Source of the DNA: an uncultured Oscillospiraceae bacterium | GTDB lineage: Bacteria > Bacillota > Clostridia > Oscillospirales > Oscillospiraceae | Length of the DNA: 16,377 bases | NCBI GenBank assembly: GCA_910587785.1 | Contig: CAJUOA010000077.1 | Location: 1 to 16,377 of the forward strand | Direction of reading: 5' to 3' | Shown: positions 6,397 to 12,265 of the stretch, piece after piece | Numbering within the stretch: position 1 is the stretch's first letter | Layout: each line of letters opens with the position of its first letter | The notes under the pieces: model-generated | Seen by the model: the letters and a program-made list of their open reading frames with translations, nothing else | What the model was told of the DNA's origin: nothing | Databases searched by the model: none | Position numbers and translations under genes: made by a program

Positions 6397-6422
6397 AACC
6401 TTTCGGAACCTGTCGAACCTGT
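6397..6422. repeat. three AACCT direct repeats (iteron-like)
   Basis: AACCTTT, AACCTGT and AACCTGT start at 6397, 6407 and 6416, roughly one helical turn apart. The last runs into the left 26-bp dyad. They lie between that dyad and the start codon at 6387, where accessory protein or repressor binding would be expected. Confidence 0.4.
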
Positions 6423-6446
6423 TACAAAAGGTATGCTTTTTGTAAC
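6421..6446. repeat. left 26-bp dyad, candidate recombinase crossover site
   Basis: GTTACAAAAGGTA faces TGCTTTTTGTAAC, an imperfect palindrome with two mismatches and a central AT. It has the length and two-base centre of Hin/Gin-type crossover sites. Its outer half, CTGTTACAAAAGGTAT (6419-6434), recurs as an exact inverted copy at 6548-6563. It lies 34 bp upstream of the gene starting at 6387. Confidence 0.6.
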
Positions 6447-6481
6447 ACGGGCTCGAAGTCTGAAAAAATTTCATTTACCCC

Positions 6482-6508
6482 TTAATTTTGGTTTCTACCT
6501 GCCGATAT
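6482..6508 (+). promoter_or_regulatory. SigD/FliA-type flagellar promoter between the two dyads
   Basis: TTAA (6482-6485), a 15-bp spacer, then GCCGATAT (6501-6508). The -10 is a perfect match and the -35 a 3-of-4 match to the B. subtilis SigD consensus TAAA-N15-GCCGATAT. It points right, away from the csrA-flagellin genes, and no credible gene lies ahead of it before the terminator at 6696-6739. Inversion at the flanking dyads would put it on the minus strand near 6474-6500, about 80 nt upstream of the start at 6387. Confidence 0.5.
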
Positions 6509-6529
6509 AGTGTTTGAAAGCGATGTGGG

Positions 6530-6567
6530 AAAGCTGTTACAGAAGGTATACCTTTTGTAACAGCTTT
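6530..6567. repeat. right dyad, candidate recombinase crossover site
   Basis: The core at 6536-6561 is GTTACAGAAGGTA facing TACCTTTTGTAAC. The symmetry extends to AAAGCT and AGCTTT, giving 19-bp arms with one mismatch. The core matches the left dyad at 23 of 26 positions in either orientation and also has a central AT. It is followed by TTTTT on the plus strand, so it could act as a weak terminator for the promoter at 6482, but there is no plus-strand gene here to terminate. Confidence 0.6.
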
Positions 6568-6695
6568 TTATTGGTTTCTGTTTGAAAACACCGCATTTCT
6601 CCGCGGATTCCAGAACTTTTCAAGCCTGATTTACTGGTATCTCACTCCGAAAAAACCACACTTTTGAATAAGCGACGCTTAAAAAGATGCAAAAC

Positions 6696-6739
6696 AACAG
6701 CGCCGGGGTCCTTCTGTTACAAAGGCCCCCGGCGCTGTT
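6696..6739 (-). terminator. bidirectional terminator of the serine recombinase gene
   Basis: AACAGCGCCGGGG(T)CCTT pairs with AAGG(C)CCCCGGCGCTGTT: 17 bp with one mismatch. T-rich sequence lies on both sides (TTTTGCATCTTTTT on the minus strand, TTCTCTTTTT on the plus strand). It starts about 15 bp past the recombinase stop. Its loop contains GTTACAAAGG, which resembles the half-site of the two dyads. Confidence 0.85.
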
Positions 6740-6754
6740 TCTCTTTTTGGCACA

Positions 6755-7357
6755 CTATAAGGCGCAGTGCTCCTTCGCCCTGCGCAGGAAGGTCTGGTAG
6801 GAGATCCCCAGCTCTCTCGCCGCGTTCCTGGACGAGATGCCGCCCTCCTGCCACAGCTCCGCCAAATCCCGGAAGTCCTCCGGAAGCTCGATGCGCTCCC
6901 GGCCCAGCAGGCCGCCCCGCGCTCTCGCGGCGGCGATGCCCTCCGCCTGCCGCCGGCGGATGTTCTCTCGCTCCGTCTGGGCCACATAGCTCAGCAGCTG
7001 GAGCACGATGTCCGCGATCAGCGTCCCGGTCAGGTCCCTGCCCTGCCGGGTGTCCAGCAGGGGCATATCCAGCACGACGATGGCGGCTCCCCGCTCTTTC
7101 GTGATGAAGGACCACTGCTCCAGGATCTCCGTGTAGTTCCGCCCCAGCCGGTCGATGCTCTTGACCACCAGGACGTCCGCCTGGCGCAGAGCGCCTATCA
7201 GCCGCTGGTAGCGGGGCCTCCGGAAATCCTTCCCGGACTGCTTTTCAATGACGATGTTCTCCTCCGGCACGCCGAACGCCCGCATCGCGTCCAGCTGGCG
7301 CGCCTCGTTCTGCACCTGCGTGGACACACGCACATAGCCGTAGGTCCTGCCCTCCAT
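6755..7357 (-). CDS. small serine recombinase (resolvase/invertase family)
   Basis: The 200-aa protein is full length for the Hin/Gin/Tn3-resolvase class. The catalytic domain starts YGYVRVST (Ser12 nucleophile, Arg10), with the active-site arginines in SIDRLGRN (68-75). The E-helix is ETERENIRRR-like at about 128-148, and the C-terminal HTH is ISSRNAARELGISYQTFLRR (174-193). The enzyme makes staggered cuts around a 2-bp core at dyad sites and rejoins after strand rotation, giving inversion or excision. ATG 7357 has AAAGGGGG 6 nt upstream; a start 12 codons earlier has a poor site. All key residues are intact, so it is probably active. The 26-bp dyads at 6421 and 6536 lie 194 bp and more past its stop. 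No transposase or other mobile-element gene is beside it, favouring a dedicated invertase over a transposon resolvase (inference). Confidence 0.93.
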   Translation of the reverse strand: MEGRTYGYVRVSTQVQNEARQLDAMRAFGVPEENIVIEKQSGKDFRRPRYQRLIGALRQADVLVVKSIDRLGRNYTEILEQWSFITKERGAAIVVLDMPLLDTRQGRDLTGTLIADIVLQLLSYVAQTERENIRRRQAEGIAAARARGGLLGRERIELPEDFRDLAELWQEGGISSRNAARELGISYQTFLRRAKEHCAL

Positions 7358-7366
7358 ACGCCGCCC

Positions 7367-7376
7367 CCTTTTGTAA
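7367..7376. promoter_or_regulatory. half-site shared with the dyads, at the recombinase RBS
   Basis: CCTTTTGTAA is the same 10-mer as in the right dyad (6551-6560), and its reverse complement is in the left dyad. It overlaps the Shine-Dalgarno of the recombinase gene, 10 bp from the start, a place where the recombinase or the DNA-binding-only protein could repress it. Confidence 0.4.
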
Positions 7377-7432
7377 AACTCTGGTCCGCTCACCGCCCTA
7401 TTTTACCGGGAAACTGGAGTTTTTAGCCAAAA

Positions 7433-7462
7433 GCCGCGCAGACCAGTACCAGTCTGCGCGGC
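7433..7462 (-). terminator. terminator after the RNase M5-GNAT pair
   Basis: GCCGCGCAGAC and GTCTGCGCGGC form a perfect 11-bp stem with an 8-nt loop. On the minus strand CTTTTGGCTAAAAA follows. It lies 28 bp past the acetyltransferase stop and isolates it from the recombinase gene. Confidence 0.8.
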
Positions 7463-7489
7463 CTTTTCCCAATCGTTTCATGGTCCCGG

Positions 7490-8230
7490 CTAGAGCGTGC
7501 CGTCCCAATTCAGCCAATACACGGTGTAGGGCTCCCCCCGGTGGTAGCCCAGCTTCTCCGCCAGGGAGACGCTTCGCAGATCGTGGGCGTCCCAGCTGGG
7601 GTAGAGGCCCCGGTCCAGGCACTCCAGGATGAGCCGCGCCCCGCAGGCGGAGGCCAGGCCCCGGCGCCGGTGGTCCTCCCGGGTGTCGATCTCGATCTCG
7701 ATGCCCCCGTCGTACACACAGTAGGACCCCGCCCCCGCCACTGGGGCGCCCTCGTACATCGCCACAAATCCCAGGCCCCGGCGGCAGCAGTCCGCAGGAC
7801 CTTCAAAGGCGGAGCAGAGATCCCTGCTCCACCCCGCCGACAGCAGCACCGGCACCAGCGCCTCGTCGATCTGCCGCAGCCGGTACTTGGCCGGAAGAGC
7901 GGAGACGAACGCCTCCAGCCGCGCCCGGTCGAAGACCCCCGGCTCCTTCCGGATGGCATACCGGGTCCCCCGGACCGCCCGGTCCCCCAGGACCGCCTCG
8001 ATAACCGGGTGCCAGTCCGCCGTCCGGGGGACGAGGATGGCGCCGGCCGCCTGCCGGACCAGCTCCCCGTCCGGCTCCCCGGCGAGGAAGGCAAAATCGC
8101 CGCTGATGACGGCGGCGGCAGTGCGCGAGCCGTTCCACACCGCCCGCCCCATGACGCCCTGGAGGCAGGACCAGATCATGGTCTCCTCCCAGCCGTCGAA
8201 GAGGGGGGCGATCCGCTCCAGATCAGTCAT
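7490..8230 (-). CDS. GNAT-family N-acetyltransferase
   Basis: This 246-aa protein would move acetyl groups from acetyl-CoA to an unknown amine. The C-terminal GNAT fold is recognisable: GFVAMYEGAPVAGAGSYCVY (154-173), the acetyl-CoA loop DHRRRGLAS (186-194) and the closing SLAEKLGYHRGEPY (222-235). The N-terminal half (for example GDFAFLAGEP at 44-53) resembles the PF12746 subgroup that includes ZmaR-like resistance proteins; the substrate cannot be read from sequence. ATG 8230 overlaps the rnmV stop by 8 bp and has GGAGGGAG upstream, so it is translationally coupled to RNase M5. In many Firmicutes this position holds rsmA/ksgA, so the partner is unusual. Confidence 0.85.
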   Translation of the reverse strand: MTDLERIAPLFDGWEETMIWSCLQGVMGRAVWNGSRTAAAVISGDFAFLAGEPDGELVRQAAGAILVPRTADWHPVIEAVLGDRAVRGTRYAIRKEPGVFDRARLEAFVSALPAKYRLRQIDEALVPVLLSAGWSRDLCSAFEGPADCCRRGLGFVAMYEGAPVAGAGSYCVYDGGIEIEIDTREDHRRRGLASACGARLILECLDRGLYPSWDAHDLRSVSLAEKLGYHRGEPYTVYWLNWDGTL

Positions 8231-8813
8231 GGAATGCTCCCTCCAAAAATTCCTCCCGGGTGTACAGGATGTTCACCGCCTCCAGCAGGGCGTTGGCGGT
8301 CATATGCTCCGGGAGGCCCAGCTTTTTCAGCAGGGCCGTCCGCTTCGCGCCGCTCTCCGGGCCCCCGCTGAGGCCCCACGCGTAGAAGTCCGCCTTCGTC
8401 ACGGGGGACCGGGGGCCGGAGGCCTCCCCCTCCCCTTCAAAGGTGGCTCCCGCCCGCTCCAGGGCCTCCAGGAGCACCCCCGGGGACATGCCCTCCACCC
8501 CCAGCTTGCCCTCCCGGCCGGGGAGGGCCTTGCGCCGCTCCTTGCCCGGGACGTCGGGGATATACGCCTGCTTCAGCCGCTCCCGGGGGATGGCCCCCTT
8601 CAGGAAGTTTCGGATGACGAACCCGGCCCCGTCGCTGTCCGTCAGCAGGATCAGCCCCCGCTCCTCCGCGAGACGCCGCAGGAGGGCCAAGCGCTCCCGG
8701 TCGTTGAAGACCCCGAAGCCCCGGGTCTCCACCACTGTGGCCTCCACCACCTGCCGCACCGCGTTTTTGTCGTACCGGCCCTCTACGACGATCACTTCTC
8801 TCACTCGTCTCAT
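8223..8813 (-). CDS. rnmV: ribonuclease M5 (5S rRNA maturation)
   Basis: RNase M5 cuts the 5S rRNA precursor in a double-stranded region to give mature ends, with ribosomal protein uL18 as helper. The 196-aa length is typical. The N-terminal Toprim domain is clear: VIVVEGRYDKNAVRQ with the catalytic Glu11, TDSDGAG (58-64) with the metal-binding Asp pair, and IPDVPGKERRK (85-95). The C-terminal part (about 110-196, containing LTKADFYAWGL-like VTKADFYAWGLSGG) matches the family's second domain. ATG 8813 has AAAGGAG 5 nt upstream. A promoter with an extended -10 lies at 8849-8877. The complete 5S gene it would process is at 16147-16263 in the same window. Confidence 0.93.
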   Translation of the reverse strand: MRRVREVIVVEGRYDKNAVRQVVEATVVETRGFGVFNDRERLALLRRLAEERGLILLTDSDGAGFVIRNFLKGAIPRERLKQAYIPDVPGKERRKALPGREGKLGVEGMSPGVLLEALERAGATFEGEGEASGPRSPVTKADFYAWGLSGGPESGAKRTALLKKLGLPEHMTANALLEAVNILYTREEFLEGAFHD

Positions 8814-8848
8814 GGACTGCTCCTTTTCCGGTATTTTGCTTGGGATTC

Positions 8849-8877
8849 AGTATAACACAGGTATCCGGGAATGGGAA
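8849..8877 (-). promoter_or_regulatory. SigA promoter for rnmV
   Basis: On the minus strand, TTCCCA (8872-8877), a 17-bp spacer, then TATACT (8849-8854) with an upstream TG (TGTTATACT, extended -10). The predicted start is about 30 nt upstream of the ATG. Confidence 0.65.
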
Positions 8878-8904
8878 GCCCTTTTCCGCACCCGTCAAAC
8901 AACA

Positions 8905-8934
8905 GCGCCCCCGGGACCGCGGTCCCGGGGGCGC
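8905..8934 (-). terminator. GC-rich perfect palindrome, terminator of the coiled-coil gene
   Basis: GCGCCCCCGGGACC and GGTCCCGGGGGCGC are perfect 14-bp arms around GC, 15 bp past the stop at 8950. The minus strand continues TGTTGTTTGAC, a modest T-run. It separates this gene from the rnmV promoter. Confidence 0.65.
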
Positions 8935-8949
8935 ACCACTGCCGGGGGC

Positions 8950-9255
8950 TCAGCCCCGGATGTCTATGAACCGGCTCTCGGAGGAGGCGGAGGGGTCCGG
9001 CCCCTCGCCGTCCAGGGCGTCCTCCGGTCCGATCTCCTGGACCCGCTCCTTCTTCAGGAGGTGAATCTGCTCCTGGACCGCCTCGATCTGTGTTTGCAGC
9101 TCTTCCTCACGTTCGGTATCCCCGGCCTCCAGCCGCTGGCTGTAGAGAAACTGGAGATGGCGCTCCAGCCCCTGCATCCGGGGACTGCTGGCGCAGCGCG
9201 CCGCCCCGTGGGCGTAGCTGCCGGGCTCCTTGCCGTACATGTTGGGAACGATCAT
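8950..9255 (-). CDS. small hypothetical protein with coiled coil
   Basis: I do not recognise this 101-aa protein. The N-terminus MIVPNMYGKEPGSYAHGAAR is Gly/Tyr-rich with one Cys. Residues 28-72 form a charged helix (LERHLQFLYSQRL, then REEELQTQIEAVQEQIHLLK) with coiled-coil spacing, followed by an acidic Ser/Pro-rich tail ending SRFIDIRG. There is no signal peptide or membrane helix, so it is probably a cytoplasmic oligomer. ATG 9255 has GGAGG 10 nt upstream; the longer frame starts in the promoter. It has its own terminator and an extended -10 at 9309, so it looks like a single-gene unit. Confidence 0.7.
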   Translation of the reverse strand: MIVPNMYGKEPGSYAHGAARCASSPRMQGLERHLQFLYSQRLEAGDTEREEELQTQIEAVQEQIHLLKKERVQEIGPEDALDGEGPDPSASSESRFIDIRG

Positions 9256-9308
9256 GTTTTTTCTGCCTCCGCGTGGTAGGATGGCCCGGAATCCTCCGGA
9301 CTTATCCC

Positions 9309-9314
9309 AGTATA
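9309..9314 (-). promoter_or_regulatory. extended -10 element for the coiled-coil gene
   Basis: TGTTATACT on the minus strand, identical to the rnmV and MATE -10 boxes. No good -35 is visible at 17 bp; an extended -10 can act without one. The predicted start is about 47 nt upstream of the ATG. Confidence 0.45.
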
Positions 9315-9327
9315 ACACACCCGGCTG

Positions 9328-9356
9328 AAAAAATCCTGAAGAATTTATGAATCTTC
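9328..9356 (-). terminator. weak terminator after the DUF3021 gene
   Basis: GAAGA and TCTTC form a 5-bp stem overlapping the last codons, with a 9-nt loop, followed on the minus strand by AGGATTTTTT. The stem is short but the T-run is good. Confidence 0.35.
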
Positions 9357-9800
9357 CTTTTTTTCCTCCCGCTCCCTGCGGTACTGGCCCAAAAGGCCGT
9401 CGTACTTGCGGCCCGTCAGGCGGAAGTATACCTCAAAACCGATGGTCATTACCAGGAAGGTGACAAAAAAGCTTGCCGTGAACGTCACCCACGCCCCCGG
9501 CTCCTGGACGGGGAACCACTCCGCCTTCCAGGCCAGCACGCTCAGCGCCGGGAAGAACAGCGCCAGGAACAGCAGGCTCCGCAGTGTGTAGCGCATCCTT
9601 TTGATGAGCCAGTCTGTGAAGCACACCGCCTGGATCAGGGTCCCCGCCGCGCTGGCCAGGAGCAGGGTCCACAGCAGGGTGGTGGACACCTCCCGGTTGT
9701 TGAACACCAGGCAGAAGAAGAGGTAGATCACCATCGCCCCCGTGTAGAGGAGGCAGGTCCCCGTCTTCCACTTCATGACGCCGTCGAAAAAATCCTTCAT
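9345..9800 (-). CDS. DUF3021-family membrane protein, LytTR partner
   Basis: The 151-aa integral membrane protein has four predicted helices (about 15-34, 41-60, 72-91 and 101-126) and a charged cytoplasmic tail, GLLGQYRREREEKKEDS. This layout and its position behind a LytTR gene match DUF3021 proteins, which are commonly encoded with stand-alone LytTR regulators and thought to hold them in check at the membrane. ATG 9800 overlaps the LytTR stop (ATGA), so the two are translationally coupled. The long upstream extension of this frame is only the LytTR gene read in another frame. The signal sensed is unknown. Confidence 0.85.
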   Translation of the reverse strand: MKDFFDGVMKWKTGTCLLYTGAMVIYLFFCLVFNNREVSTTLLWTLLLASAAGTLIQAVCFTDWLIKRMRYTLRSLLFLALFFPALSVLAWKAEWFPVQEPGAWVTFTASFFVTFLVMTIGFEVYFRLTGRKYDGLLGQYRREREEKKEDS

Positions 9801-10255
9801 GACAAGATACTCCTTTCCACTTGCCGCAGCTTCTCCTTGAAGCCCCCCGCGTACTGCCGGGAGACCCACAGCTGCTCCCCGTTGTCCATGGTCACCAGCA
9901 TCCGCCCGCCCATGTCCGGGCGGATGGACCGGATGCGGCGGAAATTGACGATGGCGGAGCGCCCCGCCCGCAGGAAGTCCTGCTCCCTGAGCCCCTCCTC
10001 CAGCTCGTAGAGCCGCAGCGCGCATTCGTACACCCCGCCGCAGGTGTAGAGGAAGGTGTGCTTGTCGGCGGTGTCGATGTAGAGCACATCCTTGACATCA
10101 AGGAGCCGCCGCTCCCCCTCCGCGATCCCCACCAGCTTCCTCTGGTGGATGCGGAGCATGGCGACGATGCGCAATATGTCCTCGTCCGCCTGGGGGCAGT
10201 TGATAATGACCTCCGTCTCCTGGAAAGCGGGGTCCTGGTTCAGCGTGATCTTCAT
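9797..10255 (-). CDS. LytTR-domain transcription regulator
   Basis: The 152-aa protein has no receiver domain. A short N-terminal part (1-44, MKITLNQDPAFQETEVIINC) leads to a LytTR DNA-binding domain (about 45-150). Typical marks are VKDVLYIDTADKHTFLYT (54-71), the YELEEGL segment, FLRAGRSAIVN (94-104) and a closing VSRQYAGGFKEKL. It is the usual size for stand-alone LytTR proteins paired with DUF3021. ATG 10255 has AAAGGAGGG at 5-nt spacing. Its promoter is just upstream (10278-10305) with a leader of only about 15 nt. Its targets are probably its own promoter and perhaps neighbours. Confidence 0.9.
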   Translation of the reverse strand: MKITLNQDPAFQETEVIINCPQADEDILRIVAMLRIHQRKLVGIAEGERRLLDVKDVLYIDTADKHTFLYTCGGVYECALRLYELEEGLREQDFLRAGRSAIVNFRRIRSIRPDMGGRMLVTMDNGEQLWVSRQYAGGFKEKLRQVERSILS

Positions 10256-10277
10256 GGCATCCCTCCTTTCTGACGCC

Positions 10278-10305
10278 ATTGTACCAGACCGCTGGGGAAA
10301 TGCAA
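10278..10305 (-). promoter_or_regulatory. promoter of the LytTR-DUF3021 operon
   Basis: On the minus strand, TTGCAT (10300-10305), 16 bp, then TACAAT (10278-10283) preceded by TGG (extended -10). The remaining divergent gap, 10306-10431, holds no other clear element that I can see. Confidence 0.5.
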
Positions 10306-10431
10306 GGCTTCCAGCGCCAGCAGCGGTTTTTCCAGCCCCAGTGGACAATTCTCCCCCCTCTGCGGCGGCATAAGCCCCAGTGTGGGAAAGACCATCGCTT
10401 ATTTGATTTTCCTATAGATGATGTGCAGGAG

Positions 10432-10460
10432 TTGACAAAAGCGAATATTCATGATAACAT
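10432..10460 (+). promoter_or_regulatory. SigA promoter of the symporter gene
   Basis: A perfect TTGACA (10432-10437), a 17-bp spacer and TAACAT (10455-10460). The predicted start near 10467 leaves a leader of about 210 nt before the ATG at 10679. Confidence 0.7.
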
Positions 10461-10479
10461 TATAGAAAATATACAAATA

Positions 10480-10619
10480 TTGACGGCGCACAGCAAAAAT
10501 TTTCCGTCAAATCGCAAAACATCTGCTCCCCGGCGGCTCTGGGGTCTCCCCCAGGCATCAGGCCAGAGAAAACAGGCGCTCCGGCGTCTGTCTTATGTGC
10601 GCTCCTGCGCGCATTTCTC
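10480..10619 (+). promoter_or_regulatory. structured leader RNA, candidate riboswitch or attenuator
   Basis: Four helices stand in series: TTGACGG/CCGTCAA (10480-10510); CTGGGG/CCCCAG (10539-10554); CAGGCGC/GCGTCTG (10573-10590, one G-U); and ATGTGCGC/GCGCGCAT (10595-10614, one G-U). CTCTGG at 10537-10542 can instead pair with CCAGAG at 10563-10568, which competes with the second helix. I see no glycine riboswitch, T-box or other known motif. Alternative pairing before a terminator-like hairpin is the layout of a regulatory leader. Confidence 0.45.
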
Positions 10620-10657
10620 CGGGACGGCAAGCTCGACAGCCGCTCCGCAATTTTTTT
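10620..10657 (+). terminator. terminator-like hairpin just before the symporter RBS
   Basis: CGGGACGGC and GCCGCTCCG pair (9 positions, one G-U and one mismatch) around a 10-nt loop, with TTTTTTT at 10651-10657. The Shine-Dalgarno AGGAGG follows at 10667-10672. A terminator between promoter and its only gene implies regulated read-through. Confidence 0.5.
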
Positions 10658-10678
10658 CGGGAAAAGAGGAGGAAAATT

Positions 10679-12094
10679 ATGGCAGGTATCGTTCAATCCC
10701 TGGAGAATGTGTTGATGCCCATCGTGGTCAATATTAACACCTACCTCTCCAACTATATCCTGGTCTTCATGCTGCTCGGCGTGGGCCTGTGGTATTCCTT
10801 CAAGACAAAGTTCGTGCAGGTCCGCTGCTTCGGCGAGGGCATGAAGAGCGTCTTCGGCAACCTGAGCCTCAAGGGCGGCAAGCAGGACTCCGGCATGAGC
10901 TCCTTCCAGGCCCTGGCCACCGCCATCGCCGCCCAGGTGGGCACCGGCAACATCGTGGGCGCCTCCGGCGCCATCCTCACCGGCGGCCCCGGCGCCATCT
11001 TCTGGATGTGGATTATCGCTTTCTTCGGCATGGCCACCATCTACGCAGAGGCCACCCTGGCCCTTCAGACCCGCAGGATCGACAAGGACGGCACCATCCA
11101 CGGCGGCCCGGTGTACTACATTACCACCGCCTTTAAGGGCGGCTTCGGCAAGTTCCTGGCCGGCTTCTTCGCGGTGGCCATCATCCTGGCCCTGGGCTTC
11201 ATGGGCTGCATGGTCCAGTCCAACTCCATCGGCTCCACCTTCTCCACCGCCTTCGGCGTCCCCGGCTGGATCGTGGGCGTGGTGCTGGTGGTCATCTGCG
11301 GGTTCATCTTCCTGGGCGGGGTGCAGCGTCTGGCCTCTGTCACGGAGAAGGTAGTGCCCATCATGGCTGCTATCTTCCTGGCCGGCGGCCTGATCGTGCT
11401 GATCATCCGCATCAAGTACCTCCCCGCCACCATCGGCATGATCTTCCAGTACGCATTCCAGCCCCAGGCCATCATCGGCGGCGCTTTCGGTACCGCCATC
11501 AAGATCGCCATCAGTCAGGGTGCGAAGCGCGGCCTCTTCTCCAACGAGGCAGGCATGGGCTCCACCCCCCACGCCCACGCCCTGGCCAACGTGAAGGAGC
11601 CCCATGAGCAGGGCGTGGTGGCCATGATCGGCGTGTTTATCGACACCTTCGTGGTCCTCTCCCTCAACGCGCTGGTGGTCATCTCCACCCTTTACACTGC
11701 CGGCGGCCCCCTTGCTGAGGCGGGCGCGGCTGCGGCAAGCACCACCATCAACAAGACCAACCTGGCCCAGACCGCCTTCGGCGTGGCCTTCGGCGAGGGC
11801 GCGGGCAACATGTTCGTCGCTGTCTGCCTGTTCTTCTTCGCCTTCTCTACCATCCTCAGCTGGAACATGTTCGGTAAGATCAACATGATCTACCTCTTCG
11901 GCAAGAAGTCCGCTGCGGTCTACTCTGTCATCGGTCTGGTGTTCGTCTTCCTGGGCACCCTGATGAGCAACGACCTGGTGTGGGAGCTCTCCGATATGTT
12001 CAACAACCTGATGGTCATCCCCAACACCCTCGCCCTCTTCGCGCTGACCGGCATGGTCCTCAAAACGACCCACGGCGTGGGGATCAAAAAATAG
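10679..12094 (+). CDS. sodium:alanine/glycine symporter, AGCS family
   Basis: The 471-aa inner-membrane carrier takes up a small neutral amino acid (alanine or glycine) with Na+. Family marks are ATAIAAQVGTGNIVG (80-94), GGPGAIFWMWIIAFFGMAT (102-120), YAEATLALQTR, DGTIHGGPVYYI (137-148), GFMGCMVQSNSI and AISQGAKRGLFSNEAGMGST (277-296), with about eleven hydrophobic helices. ATG 10679 has AGGAGG at 6-nt spacing; the in-frame extension from 10595 has no ribosome site and overlaps the leader hairpins. It is the only clear plus-strand gene, a single-gene unit with its own promoter, a long structured leader and a strong terminator. Substrate choice between Ala and Gly is not readable. Confidence 0.95.
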   Translation: MAGIVQSLENVLMPIVVNINTYLSNYILVFMLLGVGLWYSFKTKFVQVRCFGEGMKSVFGNLSLKGGKQDSGMSSFQALATAIAAQVGTGNIVGASGAILTGGPGAIFWMWIIAFFGMATIYAEATLALQTRRIDKDGTIHGGPVYYITTAFKGGFGKFLAGFFAVAIILALGFMGCMVQSNSIGSTFSTAFGVPGWIVGVVLVVICGFIFLGGVQRLASVTEKVVPIMAAIFLAGGLIVLIIRIKYLPATIGMIFQYAFQPQAIIGGAFGTAIKIAISQGAKRGLFSNEAGMGSTPHAHALANVKEPHEQGVVAMIGVFIDTFVVLSLNALVVISTLYTAGGPLAEAGAAAASTTINKTNLAQTAFGVAFGEGAGNMFVAVCLFFFAFSTILSWNMFGKINMIYLFGKKSAAVYSVIGLVFVFLGTLMSNDLVWELSDMFNNLMVIPNTLALFALTGMVLKTTHGVGIKK

Positions 12095-12116
12095 CGAGTG
12101 TAAATCGTACTGAAAA

Positions 12117-12144
12117 AAGCGCCCCGGCAAGAGCCGGGGCGCTT
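12117..12144 (+). terminator. bidirectional terminator between symporter and MATE genes
   Basis: AAGCGCCCCGGC and GCCGGGGCGCTT form a perfect 12-bp stem with an AAGA loop. Plus strand is followed by TTCCTTTG and minus strand by TTTTTTCAG. It serves both convergent genes. Confidence 0.92.
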
Positions 12145-12162
12145 CCTTTGTGACGTTTGAAT

Positions 12163-12224
12163 GTTGGGCTTTGCCCAAACCCAGCAGGGCTCCGCCCTGC
12201 ACCCGCCAGGGGCTGAGCCCCTGG
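12163..12224. repeat. three-hairpin REP-like intergenic element
   Basis: Three hairpins in a row share a GGGC-TNN-GCCC core: TTGGGC-TTT-GCCCAA (12164-12178), GCAGGGC-TCC-GCCCTGC (12184-12200) and CCAGGGGC-TGA-GCCCCTGG (12206-12224). Short A/C-rich spacers separate them. It lies between the shared terminator and the MATE stop. The regular build suggests a dispersed genomic repeat rather than a gene-specific signal. Confidence 0.65.
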
Positions 12225-12265
12225 ACCCGCAAATTACGCTTCGCTCCCGTCTACCGAAAGCCAAA

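Noticed and set aside
6388..6474. A longer start (6474) for the DNA-binding-only protein
   Set aside because: The extension would translate through the left dyad into unlikely protein sequence, and would be broken by any inversion; the start at 6384-6387 fits better.
6530..6567. The right dyad as an ordinary terminator
   Set aside because: It has TTTTT on the plus side, but there is no plus-strand gene to end, and the recombinase already has a strong terminator at 6696-6739. Its near-copy at 6421 has no T-run. A terminator role remains possible only for the short promoter at 6482.
6755..7357. The recombinase as part of a transposon or prophage
   Set aside because: No transposase, integrase, phage or conjugation gene and no terminal repeats at element scale are visible; neighbours are chromosomal genes.
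10595..10678. N-terminal extension of the symporter from 10595
   Set aside because: No ribosome site, and it would run through the leader hairpins and the T7 tract; ATG 10679 has a perfect AGGAGG.
10467..10678. Glycine riboswitch or T-box leader for the symporter
   Set aside because: The conserved glycine-aptamer and T-box (TGGNACCGCG) sequences are not present.
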